Part shown: positions 7,773 through 16,300 of the stretch, piece after piece
Position numbering within the stretch: position 1 is the first letter of the stretch
How the letters are laid out: every line of letters starts with the position of its first letter
DNA from: a virus
DNA length: 29,615 nt
Virus record (IMG/VR): IMGVR_UViG_3300029286_000187
Coordinates: 1 to 29,615 of that record
Strand: one strand, 5' to 3'
Translations under genes and position numbers: made by a program
The notes under the pieces: model-generated
Databases searched by the model: none
Seen by the model: the letters and a program-made list of their open reading frames with translations, nothing else
Told to the model about the DNA's origin: nothing

Positions 7773-9512
7773 CTACTGCTTTTTTACAGGAGTCACCTTT
7801 TTATTCTCAGACTTTTGAAATGGTTGAGTCTGTTTTTGAGCTTGAGGTGGCTGAGACTGTCTTTGCTGCATAGGAGGCTGTTGTTTTTGTTGCCCAGCTT
7901 GCGCTTGCTCCTCGTCATCCATCATCTCATCTTGGTCAGGCATTTCTTCTGAAGCTCCCTGATTAGCAGAAGCTTGATTAAAGTTTTGCTCAGGTTTCAT
8001 CTTTAACTTCTTAGCCATCTCAATCATAGAACGAAGCATCATAATATTAGCTTGATAAAGCTTAGGATTACTCTGTTTAAGTTCTTCTAACATTTCTTTA
8101 TTTTCTTTGAAAGCCATCAGAGATTCTACGATATCAGAATTAAGTTCAGTATCACTGTCCTCAGAAGGCTCTTCTTCACCCATTTCTTCACCGTCTTCAG
8201 GAAGATTTGAGTTCATCATTTCAGACATAATTCCGTATTGACTATCCCCACCCTCTTCAGGCTGTTCTTCACCATCTTGAGCAATCTCATGTTCTCCTAA
8301 TTCAGGAATTTCAGATTCTTCACCTTCCATATCTTCTTCATCTGCTAATTGATTATCGATAGATTCTTCAGAATCTTGTTCAAAATCTTCATCGTCAGGC
8401 TCAGTATTACCATCAAGAGCATTAGGCTCCTCGTCAGCTTCAATATTATCAGCATCCTGCTCATCATCTTCTTGCTCTTCAGCATCATGAGCCATTTCTT
8501 CTTCAGGATTTAATCCTTGCTCATGAGGAGGATTACTAGGGTCTTCTAACTCATCTTCAGATTCTTCACCTTGAAATTGCTCTTCTTCGCCCTCTTGAGG
8601 TAATTGACTTTCTTCAGACTCGTCCTGCTCATCATCTTCAGCCATTTCTTCTTCAGGGCTTTCAGATTGCTCATGCTCTTCTTCAAACTGTTCTTCGCCT
8701 TCTTCAGACTCTTCACCTTCCGGCTGTTCTTCATTGTCAGCGTATTCAGCTTCCTCTTGCTGACCCTCTAGGTCTTCAAGTTCAGAGCTTTGCTCTTCTA
8801 ACTGTTGTTGGTCATCTTCTTTACCGGGAGATTTTAAAGCACCTACTAATTTCTTATGTTCATCAACAGCGGCTTTAAGAGGCATCTTAGCTTGAGGCTC
8901 TTCAGACTCTTCTTCGCCTTCCATGCCTTCAGATTCTTCACCTTCAAACTGTTCTTCGCCCTCTTGGGATTCCTCTTCACCCTCAGCACCTTGCTCGAAA
9001 GCTTCTTGCTCCTGACCTTCTTGTTCAATTCCATCTGGAGATAGTAGTTCAGATTCTTCACCCTCTTCTTGAGCTTCTTCAGGGAATTGAGACTCAGCTT
9101 GCTCTTCTTGTTGTTGAGCTTCGCCATCATTAGCAATATAGTCATCGATTTGCGGTTCGTATTCTACGATTTGATTCTTATTGTTCATCTTACCGTATAT
9201 CAAAGCTTTTGAAGCTTCTGACATACTACTACCAACACCCACTGTTAAAGTAGTATTAGCCATCTTTTGATATTCAGCACGAATACTCTCTAATTGCTGA
9301 AGAGCTTGTTCATCGATTTCGTAGATTCCTTCGTCACCTGAAGTTACAATTACTTTACCGCCGTGAGATTCAACCCACTGGTCAATAAATTGGTGAGCGC
9401 TTTTAACCGCTTGTGAAACTCTAGATAGTTCTTCGTGATTATCTGAAACAATTGCGTTTCCAATAGAATCACCCACTGAATCTCCATTAACGGCGATGTA
9501 CTTACGTGCCAT
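7773..9512 (-). CDS. Palm-domain (mCpol/GGDEF-like) protein fused to a highly acidic tail
   Basis: A 579-residue protein. Residues 1-~120 resemble a nucleotide cyclase/polymerase palm domain: a first strand YIAVNGDSVGDSIG with D11, a helix, the hairpin GGKVIVTSGDEGIYEI with G59-D60-E61, then TTLTVGVGSS and KALIYGKMNNKNQIVEY. This order (metal-binding Asp in GDxxG, a GDE turn, an SVGVG-like strand, a final K-x-x-x-K-N helix) is that of the minimal CRISPR polymerase (mCpol) and GGDEF relatives. The first residue of the usual DGD is Asn here. Residues ~130-470 are a low-complexity E/Q/S/D/G region with one ordered island, PLKAAVDEHKKLVGAL. A helical segment follows (~478-510), and a Q/P-rich C-terminus contains F-Q-K-S-E. 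It sits among virion genes, so it may be a head protein. Enzyme activity is inference. Confidence 0.6.
   Translation of the reverse strand: MARKYIAVNGDSVGDSIGNAIVSDNHEELSRVSQAVKSAHQFIDQWVESHGGKVIVTSGDEGIYEIDEQALQQLESIRAEYQKMANTTLTVGVGSSMSEASKALIYGKMNNKNQIVEYEPQIDDYIANDGEAQQQEEQAESQFPEEAQEEGEESELLSPDGIEQEGQEQEAFEQGAEGEEESQEGEEQFEGEESEGMEGEEESEEPQAKMPLKAAVDEHKKLVGALKSPGKEDDQQQLEEQSSELEDLEGQQEEAEYADNEEQPEGEESEEGEEQFEEEHEQSESPEEEMAEDDEQDESEESQLPQEGEEEQFQGEESEDELEDPSNPPHEQGLNPEEEMAHDAEEQEDDEQDADNIEADEEPNALDGNTEPDDEDFEQDSEESIDNQLADEEDMEGEESEIPELGEHEIAQDGEEQPEEGGDSQYGIMSEMMNSNLPEDGEEMGEEEPSEDSDTELNSDIVESLMAFKENKEMLEELKQSNPKLYQANIMMLRSMIEMAKKLKMKPEQNFNQASANQGASEEMPDQDEMMDDEEQAQAGQQKQQPPMQQRQSQPPQAQKQTQPFQKSENKKVTPVKKQ
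8310..9065 (-). repeat. Degenerate 18-bp repeats encoding the EGEESE motif
   Basis: Within the acidic region of the palm-domain gene the plus-strand sequence TTCAGAYTCTTCACCYTC recurs at 8310-8327, 8703-8720, 8928-8945 and 9048-9065, with a shorter copy at 8556-8572. Each encodes EGEESE. Spacing is irregular and all copies stay in frame, so this is coding repeat expansion, not a CRISPR or origin array. Such sequence is prone to in-frame length changes. Confidence 0.75.
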
Positions 9513-9521
9513 ATATTACCC

Positions 9522-10394
9522 CTATTTTTTACCTTTAATTGCTTCTATCAGCATACTAATACTTTCAGCATCAAAATCTTTAGGGAAATTAAAATTAACA
9601 CCCTTCTCTGATTTTTTAAATTTGATTTCTTTATTATGATACGAACCATAGCAAATACAGCATTTAATAGCTGATTCACCTGATTTAAATATTTTAAAAC
9701 TACAGTCTGGACATCTAATATCTTCTTTCTTGTCCATATCTACTGGCTGTAATTTTCTATTCTCTAAGAATTCTTTGAGTTTTAATTTCTTGTCCATTGT
9801 AGGCTCACTATGATGTTCCTCTGACTCTTCCATAATTGGCTTGAGTCTCATAAGGAGAAGTTGTTGTATAGCCTCTCTCTCCGAGAGTCTCTGGTCTACT
9901 ACTTCTCTAATAATACCATGAAGTTTCAATCTTTCATCGATTAAATCTTGCAATGACTTAGTTTCTGGTTCTGCTGGTGTAATGGTTACGACAGGCTCAG
10001 GCGCTTGGTGCATTTCTTCTAAATCATAAAGCTCAAACGTGGTCAGGATGACCAATCCTACGGAAGGAAGAGAGCGGTACTTGAATTCATAAATAATCTT
10101 ATTTTCAGCGCTTGTAATCTGACCACTATAGATATCCGGTCCATGTTTCTCAACGTGCAATACACCCGGAGCCCAAGGAATATGAATATCTTTATTTTCC
10201 TTAGCTTTCATAGGCTTAAGTTCATTAATCAAAAATGACAATAGGATTCTAGGAACAATACTTAAGGCTGCTTTAATTTCAAGAGGGTCTACAGTTGTTT
10301 TAGTATCGGGTTTATATAGCTCTGACTTTCCTAGAGTTTCTAGAAAATCATCACCGACCATAGATTTTATAAAAGCTAACTGTTTAGAATTCAT
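9522..10394 (-). CDS. Zinc-ribbon protein of the structural region
   Basis: A 290-residue protein without a recognised family. Residues 1-~125 look globular and include IHIPWAPGVLHVEKHGPDIY and SLPSVGLVILTTFELYDLEE. Residues ~130-195 form charged helices rich in E, R and L. Residues 200-220 include KLKLKEFLENRK, similar to a motif in two small tail-module proteins. A zinc-ribbon-like finger follows: C228-P-D-C231, then C245-C246-I-C248. It also holds F-K-K-S-E shortly after. The stop of the preceding gene and this start form TAATATG, but no clear ribosome-binding site is visible, so translational coupling is likely. The N-terminal part could be an assembly domain and the finger a nucleic-acid or protein contact; both are inference. 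Confidence 0.6.
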   Translation of the reverse strand: MNSKQLAFIKSMVGDDFLETLGKSELYKPDTKTTVDPLEIKAALSIVPRILLSFLINELKPMKAKENKDIHIPWAPGVLHVEKHGPDIYSGQITSAENKIIYEFKYRSLPSVGLVILTTFELYDLEEMHQAPEPVVTITPAEPETKSLQDLIDERLKLHGIIREVVDQRLSEREAIQQLLLMRLKPIMEESEEHHSEPTMDKKLKLKEFLENRKLQPVDMDKKEDIRCPDCSFKIFKSGESAIKCCICYGSYHNKEIKFKKSEKGVNFNFPKDFDAESISMLIEAIKGKK

Positions 10395-10395
10395 A

Positions 10396-10803
10396 TTATT
10401 TCATTGTTGTATGGTCATCGATAATAAATACTAACAATAGGGCGTTTTGAGTAATTACCCAAGTATCTTCAGAAGCTGCAAGATACGTCCAGTCATTAGG
10501 CTTACATGCACAGGAAACATTTCCAGAAGCATCTACAGCTCCTGCGGCTGCGGCTGCTACAGATGATGTTTGTCCAAATGTTGCACTATAAAGCGTGGAT
10601 GAATTATTATAAATAGCCAATTGAGTACCGGCTTGAATCTGACGAGCTGTAGTAGCATCAGTTGTCCAAGTTGTAGCCGTAAGCTGAATAGGTTTAAGCT
10701 TAGGTCCTACAACTACATTCTTCTGAGCACCGGCTGGGTCGTTATAAGAATTACTCGCAGTTAATTGCGGGTCAAAGTTTTTGTTTTTGCCTTTTCTTTC
10801 CAT
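10396..10803 (-). CDS. Small virion-type beta-rich protein
   Basis: A 135-residue protein. After a polar N-terminus (MERKGKNKNFDPQLTASNSY) it is rich in T, A, V and S with strands such as KPIQLTATTWTTDATTARQI and LAIYNNSSTLYSATFG, then CKPNDWTYLAASEDTWVITQ, and ends with a hydrophobic strand. This resembles small phage decoration, head-completion or fibre-associated proteins, but no family is certain. The start at 10803 is chosen because GAGAGG lies five bases upstream; a TTG six codons earlier has no such site. It follows the 302-residue structural protein and precedes the zinc-ribbon gene. Confidence 0.65.
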   Translation of the reverse strand: MERKGKNKNFDPQLTASNSYNDPAGAQKNVVVGPKLKPIQLTATTWTTDATTARQIQAGTQLAIYNNSSTLYSATFGQTSSVAAAAAGAVDASGNVSCACKPNDWTYLAASEDTWVITQNALLLVFIIDDHTTMK

Positions 10804-10813
10804 ATATTCCTCT

Positions 10814-11722
10814 CTATTCAAGTGTATTAACGTTTACTTTTACTTGATATTTGTTAGGTTCAACATCTTCGTCTGGTTTCGGAGAAACACGACTTGGCTG
10901 ACCATTTTCTTTTTTATTTTCATTTTCACCATCGTTATTTTTTTGATGATAAACATACTCTCTCTGAATCATTGCGTGGTAAGGCATCCTAGAAGGTTTT
11001 CTCACACCATTTTCAGTTATATTCCCAACTCTAATTTCATTAATAATACTAGCTATATACCAATGAGCTGAGTATCTGTATCTTACACTATAAACTCTTC
11101 CAGCTTTAGTATCTGGGTCTATTCCGGGGTTTTTTCCACCATCAATCCAATCAATACATCCATTACTAGCAATTCTAAAATCATGACCTTGCTTATATTC
11201 AAGTCCACGGGAATCAATCAAGAATTCTACGCACAAGGCTGGGTATTGTAAAAAGTCCATACCTGCTGGATTATAATCAACTCTTTGATAATTAACTACA
11301 GCAACTTCCATATCCTTAATATAAACTCTATCACCCGGAGCTAAATGAATTGTTTCGCCTTTATGAGTATCATCTTCATCATAATATCTAGGAAGAGTTA
11401 ATCTAGCGGTAGAATAATCAAACATCCCACCCTCTACATCTTGCTCTCTCTTATTATTACCCAAAAGAACAGCAGTAAAGGTCCCACATTTCTTATAAAT
11501 AAAACCATTTGAAGAAATAGTATCGAGAGAATCACTTCTTCTGTATTCTCCACGGTCCTTTAAACCAATAGGAGATGGTATAGCTCTATAATGTTCAAAA
11601 GTAACGCCATGAGACTTAATAAAACTATCCTGCTTATCCAAATTGAAACTAATCTGCTCTAGCTGATTAGAAGCCTTTGGTAGGGTGTTTAATTGAGGTC
11701 CTTTAGCGGGTCTTTTAGCCAT
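10814..11722 (-). CDS. Virion structural protein of the head-tail region, unknown role
   Basis: A 302-residue protein, probably structural. The core (residues ~35-260) is globular with many aromatic residues: VTFEHYRAIPSPIGLKDRGEY, FIYKKCGTFTAVLLGNNK, IHLAPGDRVYIKDMEVAVVN, and VEFLIDSRGLEY followed by SNGCIDWIDGG. Both ends are polar and disordered; the C-terminus is rich in N, E, K and P. The alternation of short strands and 'P-G-D-R-V-Y' suggests a beta-barrel core of the sort found in connector or baseplate proteins of large myophages, though no specific homologue is recalled with confidence. It overlaps the preceding gene by eight bases and has AGGA before its ATG. Confidence 0.6.
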   Translation of the reverse strand: MAKRPAKGPQLNTLPKASNQLEQISFNLDKQDSFIKSHGVTFEHYRAIPSPIGLKDRGEYRRSDSLDTISSNGFIYKKCGTFTAVLLGNNKREQDVEGGMFDYSTARLTLPRYYDEDDTHKGETIHLAPGDRVYIKDMEVAVVNYQRVDYNPAGMDFLQYPALCVEFLIDSRGLEYKQGHDFRIASNGCIDWIDGGKNPGIDPDTKAGRVYSVRYRYSAHWYIASIINEIRVGNITENGVRKPSRMPYHAMIQREYVYHQKNNDGENENKKENGQPSRVSPKPDEDVEPNKYQVKVNVNTLE

Positions 11723-11927
11723 TTTTTCCTATCTCAATCATTTTCTTCATTACTTCTTTCATATCTTTCTTAAGTTCTTTAAGCTCAGGCATATCGTTCA
11801 TTTCTAAATATTTCAAGCATTTTTCAATACATGTGTAGCTGGCTGAAGCATCTAACATTCTCATACTAGATTTTTGTTTCTTGTCTGAGCGAACTTTCTG
11901 TAAACTTACTATCTTATTCTCGGTCAT
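11715..11927 (-). CDS. Small helical hypothetical protein
   Basis: A 70-residue, lysine- and methionine-rich helical protein (MTENKIVSLQKVRSDKKQK; later LKYLEMNDMPELKELKKDM). Function unknown. The start is uncertain: ATG at 11927 overlaps the upstream gene by 14 bases, while ATG at 11948 would add seven residues; neither has a good ribosome-binding site, so coupling to the upstream gene is likely. It overlaps the next gene by eight bases. The heptad-like spacing of L, M and I in its second half fits a short coiled coil and perhaps an assembly-chaperone role, which is a guess. Confidence 0.5.
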   Translation of the reverse strand: MTENKIVSLQKVRSDKKQKSSMRMLDASASYTCIEKCLKYLEMNDMPELKELKKDMKEVMKKMIEIGKNG

Positions 11928-12414
11928 TAATAATTTCTGCAATAACATGGCAAATAGAGCTTGTTTCTTTAGTTCCCTTATTTGAAACAGGGTATACTCT
12001 ATCTAATTCAACACCGTCAACGCCAATAGAACCTTCAAAGTTCAATACTTCAGCACCACGTTTAGTAGCTACGAAATTAACTTTTTCATTTTTAGTTAAA
12101 GTGAATAATTCATATCCATTATCAACCAATTCTTGAGGTAGCTTTTTTGTATATTCTTTAACAATAGGTAGTAATTCAGATTCAGACTTAAACATAGCTG
12201 GTCTGAATTCGTTTTTAAACTGTTTATCAAGTTGGTGAGAAACTAATGCAACGTGAGAACCTGCTGCAAGAGGCTCTACGGTTTTCTTATTTTTAGACTT
12301 ACGCCCGACAGCACAGAAAAACCCGCCAATGGTCTTAATAACCTTAACGTCCTCTCCATGAAGCTCCCCAATAACCTTAATCGACTCAACCTCTTCAGGT
12401 TTGATATTATCCAT
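11914..12414 (-). CDS. Hypothetical protein of the structural operon
   Basis: A 166-residue globular protein without signal or membrane segment. Segments include KVIGELHGEDVKVIKTIGGF, FCAVGRKSKNKKTVEPLAAG, then SHVALVSHQLDKQFKNEFRP. A site M-F-K-S-E occurs at roughly residue 75. I do not recognise the family. It has a strong ribosome-binding site (AGGAG, 8 bases) and a YAATCTTWA element at 12432-12440, so it may head a transcript covering the small genes down to the palm-domain protein. The mixed alpha/beta composition would fit a tail or head accessory protein. Confidence 0.6.
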   Translation of the reverse strand: MDNIKPEEVESIKVIGELHGEDVKVIKTIGGFFCAVGRKSKNKKTVEPLAAGSHVALVSHQLDKQFKNEFRPAMFKSESELLPIVKEYTKKLPQELVDNGYELFTLTKNEKVNFVATKRGAEVLNFEGSIGVDGVELDRVYPVSNKGTKETSSICHVIAEIINDRE

Positions 12415-12431
12415 AATATACTCCTATAAGG

Positions 12432-12440
12432 TAAAGATTA
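12432..12440 (-). promoter_or_regulatory. YAATCTTWA element upstream of gene 11914-12414
   Basis: The minus strand reads TAATCTTTA preceded by AAAAATCG, 18 bases from the start codon and between two genes. The AAAATCG flank is shared with the copy at 25302-25310, which makes these two the best-conserved pair of the six. Confidence 0.4.
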
Positions 12441-12446
12441 CGATTT

Positions 12447-12746
12447 TTAAAGGTTTTCTAGGTCTTCTTCACTAAGCTCTGTTTCTGGAATTCCAAACGA
12501 CTGGTCTCCGAAATATCGTCTTGAATGGTCGTACTGGTCAGACACTCTCTCAGCTTTTTCAGTTTCGTATATAAGTATAAGTTGTTGAAATAACTCAATT
12601 TCTTTAGGTGTTAGATGTTCTTTAAGCTCTTCAAATTCAATCTGAAGCTTAATCAAATCTATAGCCAATTCATCCCAATCAAAAGTTTTTACAACTTTCT
12701 CGTATTCTTCCCTCTTGAAAGGCTTAATTGTTGGCGATTTTTTCAT
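12447..12746 (-). CDS. Small acidic helical hypothetical protein
   Basis: A 99-residue protein, mostly helical and charged: YEKVVKTFDWDELAIDLIKL, QIEFEELKEHLTPKEIELFQ, then an acidic C-terminus (ETELSEEDLENL). No family recognised. It overlaps the end of the lytic transglycosylase by 23 bases and has AAGGG eight bases before its ATG, so it is likely coupled to lysin translation. The location invites a lysis-related or chaperone role, but the sequence does not show it. Confidence 0.6.
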   Translation of the reverse strand: MKKSPTIKPFKREEYEKVVKTFDWDELAIDLIKLQIEFEELKEHLTPKEIELFQQLILIYETEKAERVSDQYDHSRRYFGDQSFGIPETELSEEDLENL

Positions 12747-13260
12747 TATAGCCCTTTTTTACATAAAATCTGTTTACTAACGATTTGTACTTATTTCTTA
12801 AGTGCTTGGTTTTCGAGTGATAGCAGCTCCATGCATCTTCTTTCAAGTACTTACAAGCTTTTTTCTTATCAGTAACAACTTTAAAATAACTTTCTACGGC
12901 ATAATCAATATTTTTAATCAGTTCTTTCTTATTAAATCCATATTCTTTAATAGTGCGAATATTTATCTGAAACATACCAACGTCAAAATGACTCCCATGC
13001 TTAGTAGTAGCTATATTTCTGTAGCCTGATTCCTGCATAGCTATTGCTGCGGCTCTATGAGGGTCAGCTTTATATATTTTAGCATATCTTTCAATTGAAC
13101 TAGCGAGTTTTTTGGCTAAATTCTTATCGATATCCGGCTTGTTCTTGATAATCTGTTCTAATACTTTACTCTTAACTGGCTTAACTCGTGGTGTTTTAAA
13201 ATCATAAGCGTTAAGCGTAGTTGCGGCTATTAAACTAATAAATAAAAATATTTGTTTCAT
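12724..13260 (-). CDS. Secreted lytic transglycosylase (SLT domain), probable endolysin or entry lysin
   Basis: A 178-residue protein. Residues 1-18 form a Sec-type signal peptide (MKQIFLFISLIAATTLNA), cleaved before YDF. The soluble lytic transglycosylase (goose-lysozyme-like) motifs follow: AAAIAMQESGY with catalytic E77, then DVGMFQIN (residues ~93-100). The enzyme would cleave the MurNAc-GlcNAc bond of peptidoglycan in the periplasm. The start at 13260 has a perfect GGGAGGG site; an in-frame upstream start at 13290 has none and would bury the signal. A sigma70-like promoter and a ribosome-binding-site-sequestering hairpin sit immediately upstream. A signal peptide on the lysin means export could use the host Sec system rather than a holin pore. 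Confidence 0.88.
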   Translation of the reverse strand: MKQIFLFISLIAATTLNAYDFKTPRVKPVKSKVLEQIIKNKPDIDKNLAKKLASSIERYAKIYKADPHRAAAIAMQESGYRNIATTKHGSHFDVGMFQINIRTIKEYGFNKKELIKNIDYAVESYFKVVTDKKKACKYLKEDAWSCYHSKTKHLRNKYKSLVNRFYVKKGYNEKIANN

Positions 13261-13308
13261 AAGCCCTCCCTTACTTGAATTATACCACAATAAGGAGGGC
13301 TTTTACAA
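13261..13308 (-). promoter_or_regulatory. Lysin promoter nested in a hairpin that masks the ribosome-binding site
   Basis: On the minus strand a -35 TTGTAA (13303-13308), 18-base spacer and extended -10 TGG-TATAAT (hexamer at 13279-13284) predict a start near 13272, 12 bases before the lysin ATG. Inverted arms at 13294-13302 and 13261-13269 (AAGCCCTCC / GGAGGGCTT, nine base pairs, 24-base loop) pair across this promoter. The 3' arm contains the ribosome-binding site GGAGGG. Read-through RNA would hold the masked site, whereas RNA started at this promoter lacks the 5' arm and stays open. Confidence 0.7.
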
Positions 13309-13322
13309 GCCTTAAACGTAAC

Positions 13323-16300
13323 CTATTGATTCTCCATACCAAATTTAACTTTAGTAGCCTTAATTCCATTTCTCCAAGCATGGTCTATCTTTTCATTATC
13401 TCCACCAAACTCTTGATTCAACTTAGAGTAGTGAGCCTCGCCAACTTCTTGACCCATTGTAGGGTGGCTTTGAACTAATTCAGATAAAGCCGGTTTACTC
13501 ATTTTAAGAGCGTATCCGTATTTATTCATCAAATCAGGACTTGACTTGATAGTTTCTTTCATAGCAATATGACTTGGCTTATAAGGATTGTGCTTAACAA
13601 AATTACGCTGCATAATTTGAGCTACGTCAGCGTCAGCTTGCGCTCTACCTGATTCCCTAGCTCTTTGAGCTGGGTCAATTGGTGCGGCTGCAACTTCTCT
13701 TGAGGCTGGCGTTTTAGCAGCTTCAACATTTTCTTGATTCATATAATGAGCGCCATGAGCTAAAGCTAAAGCTAGAGCCCCTGACTTGAGAGCCTTACCT
13801 TCCCATTTTTGAATTTCATCAGAAGATACTTTACGTTTCTTTTTAGACTTAAAAGGTTTTTGTAAAGAACCTTCTAATTGCTCAGGAACTACTGGACTAG
13901 AAGCTACTGAAGATTTCTTAATTTGAGGTTTATTAAAATCATTGGAATGAACTTTAAGTCCTTTGTAATTAAGGCTAGTGTCCTTACTATTATCAAAACC
14001 TACAGTATAGTGACCATCGCCATGAGATTGACGTACAGTTCCAACTCCGTGGGCTTTATGATTAACTCTGTCGCCAGTTTTGAAAGGCTTAGGAGCTTCG
14101 GCTTTATTGAAATCTTTGAATTTATCTAAAGCGGCATCAAGTGGTTTTTTAGCACCTGTTTTCTGCCTATCTTTTTCAGCGATGATTTTGCGCTTCTCTT
14201 GAGACTTCTTATCCTTATACCAATTACGAGGATGTTGACCGAATGGCTTAGATACGTCTTTTTCACTAGCTGCCATATCATCTAAATCTTCCTGAGGAAT
14301 ATTGGCTCTAGACTTACGCTGCTCAATTAATTGACGACGAATCTTACCAAATAAGCCTGAGTCTTTATGTGACTTAGCATTAATTAATGTGTTTGGATTA
14401 GCTTGTAATTCTTTCTCTCCAGTAAATGGGTCGAATCTATAAAAACCTTGGTCCAAGTCATTAAGAGTCTGTTTAGCATGTTCTCTAGCAAGCTCTTCTG
14501 AAGTTCCTTCCTTCCCACGTTTAGGAGTTCTGAAAGGTTCAATACCAGCTCTACGAGCAATACCACCCTCCATGTGCTGAGCTGTTTGCTCAGGCATACC
14601 GCCGCCATGCATTGGTTTTAATTCACCAGATGTCTGTGTTTGTTTTAACTTACCTAAAAACCCCGGCGCTCCAATACGATTTTGATATTCAGGTAAATTC
14701 ATCCCCGGAGGAGTAAGTAAGGCATGTCCAGCCTCGTGTAGAACTTGCTGGTCATGCGGGTCGCCTTGTCTATTAATAGTCAAAGATGTAGGGCTTTTAC
14801 TTCCTAAATCTCTTCCGCTTTCATCATCTTGTACGTCTGGAGTAAGTCCTAAAGATGTTAAATAATTGTGTAATCTATCTACTCTACCTTTGACGTTCTT
14901 ATCGTAGTCAAACCCTTCACTAGCTGTACGCTTAGCGTGGATAGGTTTAGTAAACTCACCTTTTTTAATCTTATTAAGGTTAGTTAGATGTAAGTGAGCT
15001 TCAGCAGCATGTTTTCTGTAGTTCTCATCAGGATGATTTTCTGAAGCATGTTTTAGATACTCAGCAATAGTATTAGGATTCCTCATTTTCATGATTCTGG
15101 CTGAATGTCTATAGTCAGGATGATGAATTTCAATAACGTGAGCGTCTGGGAAATGCTCAGGTAATTGCATACCTATTTTCTCAATAAGCTCTTCTGTTTT
15201 ACCATCTTGACCGTATGGCGATGTATGAACTAAAAGAGTCTTATTATCATCCATTAAACGAACTACAGGATAGTGAGCGCCATAAATATTGATAGAGCTA
15301 GGAATTTGACCTGTTTTTTGTGCCATTTTCGAGCGCTTCATTTTATCAGCGCTAGGCATACTGTAGATACGGCTATTCATTCCAGCCGTAGTCTGTTTAT
15401 CGGTAGCTAGATTAGATAAAGCCTCTCCGACCTTCTCTTCTTCTTGCTTTGCGCCTTTTGATTTTTTAGGCGCTTCGTCCATCTCTTCATCTTTTCTAAG
15501 TGAATTATTGATTTTTTCTGAGGCTGCAAGTTTTTCTTTTGGAGTCCAGCCAAATTGACCTTGGTGAGTATCTCTAGGTTTCATTTGTTTTAAATCTTTA
15601 GCTTTATAAGAAGACTTATCGCCAGACTTGCCTTGTTTTTGATTAATTTTAGCGTCAGCTTTGTGTGGTACTAAAGCGTCTAGGTTTGCATGATGAAAGC
15701 CATGTTTATCGTGTTCTACAATCCATTCTTTCTCTTCTCTTTCGGTAACTGAGCGGTCTTTGAATTTTGAGCCGTACTTACCTATAGATGCCTTTGTTGA
15801 GTTGAGTTGTTTCTGAAACTCACTTAAATTACCTTCGTCTTTAATATTACTAGGAGCGTTGAATTGATTAGGGTTATGGATAAGATTTGACTCTGGAATC
15901 CAAGCAGAAACTACTCCGCCGCCATAAGTAGCTCTATCGCCGTTTTCTTGACCAAAATTTTCAGCTACTTCTTTATCTGGAGTCCAACTAGTTCTTTCTC
16001 CTGCAATATGCACTGTTTTACCATTTTTATTAGTTCCAGCAAACTCTTCCTGACCCATACCTCTATGCATAAGGTATAGATTTTCACCAGTTTGAGGGTG
16101 TTTTCTAACATGAGTTTGACCTGCTAGTTTTCTTAAAGAACGAAATTTAGCAGTATCGTCCATCGGCTGTAAAGAATCTCTAGCTTCAGATTCTTCATCA
16201 TGAGTCCAAGCTCTTTGCTGTAATCTAGTTTTATCGTTTTCTGGAGCTTTAGGATTAAACTTATGTCTACGCTGTAAAGAACCTTTTTCAAGCTTTTCAT

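Noticed and set aside
8310-9065. Regularly recurring short repeats as a CRISPR-like array
   Set aside because: Spacing is irregular, copies vary, and all are in frame in a coding sequence.
8546-9145. Lysine- and leucine-rich open frames on the minus strand inside the palm-domain gene
   Set aside because: They are out-of-frame readings of the GAA-rich repeats of the acidic region, with no ribosome-binding site and no plausible protein makeup.
13298-13311. GGCTT-TTAC-AAGCC hairpin as a terminator before the lysin gene
   Set aside because: Only five base pairs and no U-run on the minus strand; it is better treated as a competitor of the ribosome-binding-site hairpin.
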